Origin: Pseudomonadota bacterium | GTDB taxonomy: Bacteria > Pseudomonadota > Gammaproteobacteria > Xanthomonadales > Rhodanobacteraceae | Direction: 5' to 3' | Assembly (NCBI GenBank): GCA_018240465.1 | Contig: JAFEFS010000098.1 | Coordinates: 1-62,036, forward strand | DNA: 62,036 bases | Shown: in pieces, positions 60,391 through 62,036 of the stretch | Numbering within the stretch: position 1 is the stretch's first letter | Layout of the letters: every line of letters begins with the position of its first letter | Notes under the pieces: generated by a model | What the model saw: only the letters and a program-made list of their open reading frames with translations | The model's database searches: none | Told to the model about the DNA's origin: nothing | Translations under genes and position numbers: made by a program

Positions 60391-61749
60391 ATGTCCCACG
60401 CATCGTCCGCTTTCCCATCCGCCGGCACCACGCGTACGCCGGGGCGCCGCCTGCGCACGCTGGGCGCTGCGGTCGCGCTCGCCGTCACCAGCGCAGCCGG
60501 TGCCGCCGACGCGCCGAAGCCTTCCGCAGCGCGCGGCCCTGTCGCGCAGTACTGGATGGATCTGGCCACCTACAACCTGATGGGCATGGACGAGATGCCG
60601 CAGATGGGCGGCATCGCCGGCAGCATGATGAGCGGCATGATGGGCACACGTGCCGCGCCGGGGCGCGACGGGCGTCACGCCAAGGGCGTCGGCAACTTCG
60701 GCATGACCAAGTACGCTGGCATGCCGGGCAGGCAAATCGATATCGCGCTGTACACCGCGAACAAGCCGGCCGGCACGAGCGCGACGCAGCAGACACCGGA
60801 GCGTGCCGATGTCGGTGCGGAACCGTTGCATCTGGTCACGCCGCCGCGCGAAGGCAACAGCGGCGGCGGCGAAGAGGCGTCCTGGCCCGAGCGCCCGCGC
60901 GGTCGCATCCTGTTCTACTGGGGCTGCAGCGCGACGGTAAAACCGGGCCAGCCGCGCGTGATCGACATGGGCAAGTTCTCCACGCAGGAGTACGCCGGTT
61001 TCATGCAGGGTCGCGGCGTGACTGACCGCGGCGCGCGTGCCGAACCGGGCTATGCGATCTGGCCGAACGACCGCGAGAACTCACGCGTCGCGCGCGACGC
61101 TTCGCTCGTCGGCGAGCATGTCGTCCGCGGTGACGGGGTGCCGGACAACCTGAAATTCACCCTGTCGCGCGACCAGGATTTCATGCCAAGCCTCAAGCTC
61201 GATTCGGGCGGAAAACTCGCTGATTCGATCCGCGTGCACTGGCCATCGATTGCGCAAGCGCGCGCCTATCTGCTCACCGCCACGAGCGCGAGCGAGGACA
61301 AGTCCGGTGCGCCCGATCTCGTCCTGTGGAGTTCGTCCGAGCTGCCCGATCCGGGCACGGGCCTGATGAACTATGCCTCGAACGCGAACGTCGACAAGTG
61401 GTTGCGCGAGAAGGTCCTGCTTGCGCCGACGCAGACCGAGTGTGCGGTGCCGGCCGGCATCTTCGCCAAGGCCGGGACCGCGATGCTGCAGGGCATCGCC
61501 TACGGCAACGAAGCGAACTTCTCGTATCCGCCGAAGCCGGCGAGTGCGCCCGCAACTTGGTCGCCGGACTGGGTCGCACGCGTGCGCAACAAGTCGGTGG
61601 CGATGAACATGCTCGGTGAGAGCGCCGCATCGATGAGTGGCCGCAGTCGCGACGAAGACGCTGGCCGCGACGGCGACGGGGAGGACCGCGGCAAGCGTGG
61701 CGAGAAGAAAGGTCCGGTCGACGCGCTCAAGGGTCTGTTCGGGCACTGA
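60391..61749 (+). CDS. Exported Met-rich protein of unknown function
   Basis: 452 residues from ATG 60391, which has AAGGAAA upstream; TTG 60346 lies in copy B and is rejected. After an Arg-rich start and a signal peptide (LGAAVALAVTSAAGA), there is YWMDLATYNLMGMDEMPQMGG and a Met/Gly segment (SMMSGMMG). The remainder has beta-rich sequence (RILFYWGCSATVKPGQPRVIDMGKF, in pieces) and a charged tail (Asp/Arg/Gly). I recognise no family. Methionine-rich segments can bind copper, but this is speculation. Confidence 0.72.
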   Translation: MSHASSAFPSAGTTRTPGRRLRTLGAAVALAVTSAAGAADAPKPSAARGPVAQYWMDLATYNLMGMDEMPQMGGIAGSMMSGMMGTRAAPGRDGRHAKGVGNFGMTKYAGMPGRQIDIALYTANKPAGTSATQQTPERADVGAEPLHLVTPPREGNSGGGEEASWPERPRGRILFYWGCSATVKPGQPRVIDMGKFSTQEYAGFMQGRGVTDRGARAEPGYAIWPNDRENSRVARDASLVGEHVVRGDGVPDNLKFTLSRDQDFMPSLKLDSGGKLADSIRVHWPSIAQARAYLLTATSASEDKSGAPDLVLWSSSELPDPGTGLMNYASNANVDKWLREKVLLAPTQTECAVPAGIFAKAGTAMLQGIAYGNEANFSYPPKPASAPATWSPDWVARVRNKSVAMNMLGESAASMSGRSRDEDAGRDGDGEDRGKRGEKKGPVDALKGLFGH

Positions 61750-61898
61750 GGCCGCAGCCGCACGGGCATGCCGTCCACCTGCCTGATGCGTTGCGACCAG
61801 CCGGGAATGCGAATTCATTCGAGCGAAGCGCTGCCGCAGACGCCGCTCGAGGCGCATGGCGGATGTCGGTGCCGCCGTAACCCGTGCAGCAGCCGCGC

Positions 61899-62036
61899 TC
61901 AGACCGGTGGGCCGACCTGCGCCGCATCGAGTTCGCGGCGCAGGAACAGCCGAGCCATGGTCCAGTCGCGCTTGACCGTGGCCGGCGAAAGGCCCAGCGC
62001 CTGCGCGACTTCCTCGATGGCGAGGCCGCCGAAGTA
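61899..62036 (-). CDS. C-terminal end of an ECF sigma factor (kinase-associated type), partial
   Basis: The last 45 residues before a stop at 61899-61901; the gene runs off the right edge. The sequence [25 protein letters not shown] followed by [11 protein letters not shown] (in pieces) is a sigma-70 region 4 helix-turn-helix. The Y-F-G-G-L and ATVKRDW signatures are typical of the TIGR02999-type ECF sigma factors encoded near Ser/Thr kinases. It likely directs genes of this locus. Confidence 0.75.
   Translation of the reverse strand, partial: YFGGLAIEEVAQALGLSPATVKRDWTMARLFLRRELDAAQVGPPV

Overview
The window comes from a GC-rich gammaproteobacterium of the Xanthomonadales (Lysobacterales). 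The evidence is the gene order leuS-lptE-holA-nadD-rsfS-rlmH-maf-rng-yhdP and yhbY/rlmE-ftsH-folP, together with small Xanthomonad-type palindromic repeats. A Rhodanobacteraceae-like genome would fit, but genus cannot be fixed from this sequence. I saw no rRNA, tRNA, CRISPR array, transposase or phage module.

Layout. (1) 1-4.9 kb, minus strand: six genes for exported, lipidated or membrane-anchored proteins of unknown function. They are preceded by two matching promoter-like elements (TGTCAG-N13-ACGACGTAAC). (2) 5-11.8 kb: a secreted amidohydrolase, a large membrane Ser/Thr kinase with a TolB/FlgO-like region and TPRs, a small Gly/His/Asp repeat protein convergent with it, and an exported glycerophosphodiester phosphodiesterase. 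(3) 11.9-25.7 kb, plus strand: the housekeeping run leuS to yhdP, interrupted by a flavin-dependent halogenase-like gene. (4) 25.9-28.7 kb: a secreted metzincin protease with three C-terminal repeat domains. (5) 28.9-38 kb: a NarL-type two-component pair, a Mth938-like gene, yhbY, rlmE-ftsH, a membrane/TPR gene pair inserted before folP, and folP. (6) 38-43.2 kb, minus: a double-thioredoxin protein, a secreted protein, a FUSC transporter and an intracellular PHA depolymerase. (7) 43.5-48.3 kb: a three-gene 2-oxoacid:acceptor oxidoreductase operon with its own GltD-like/ferredoxin partner. (8) 48.4-55.5 kb: a methyltransferase, a lipoprotein of lower GC, rhlE with a structured leader, a DUF1232 protein, an NlpC/P60 lipoprotein, slyD, dbpA and an SDR. 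(9) 55.5-62 kb: a second Ser/Thr kinase and, at the right edge, the C-terminal end of an ECF sigma factor of the kinase-associated type. Between them lie three plus-strand genes for a CsgG-like protein and two exported proteins. Two 45-bp near-identical elements sit upstream of these genes.

The most interesting signals are the two pairs of repeated promoter-like elements. One pair (4164 and 4879) heads the left exported-protein cluster. The other (58183 and 60310) heads the genes between the kinase and the sigma factor. The second set looks like a sigma/kinase-controlled envelope system: an ECF factor, a transmembrane kinase, and a small regulon of CsgG-like and other exported proteins. This system is inferred from gene neighbourhood and shared upstream DNA. 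No function has been shown.
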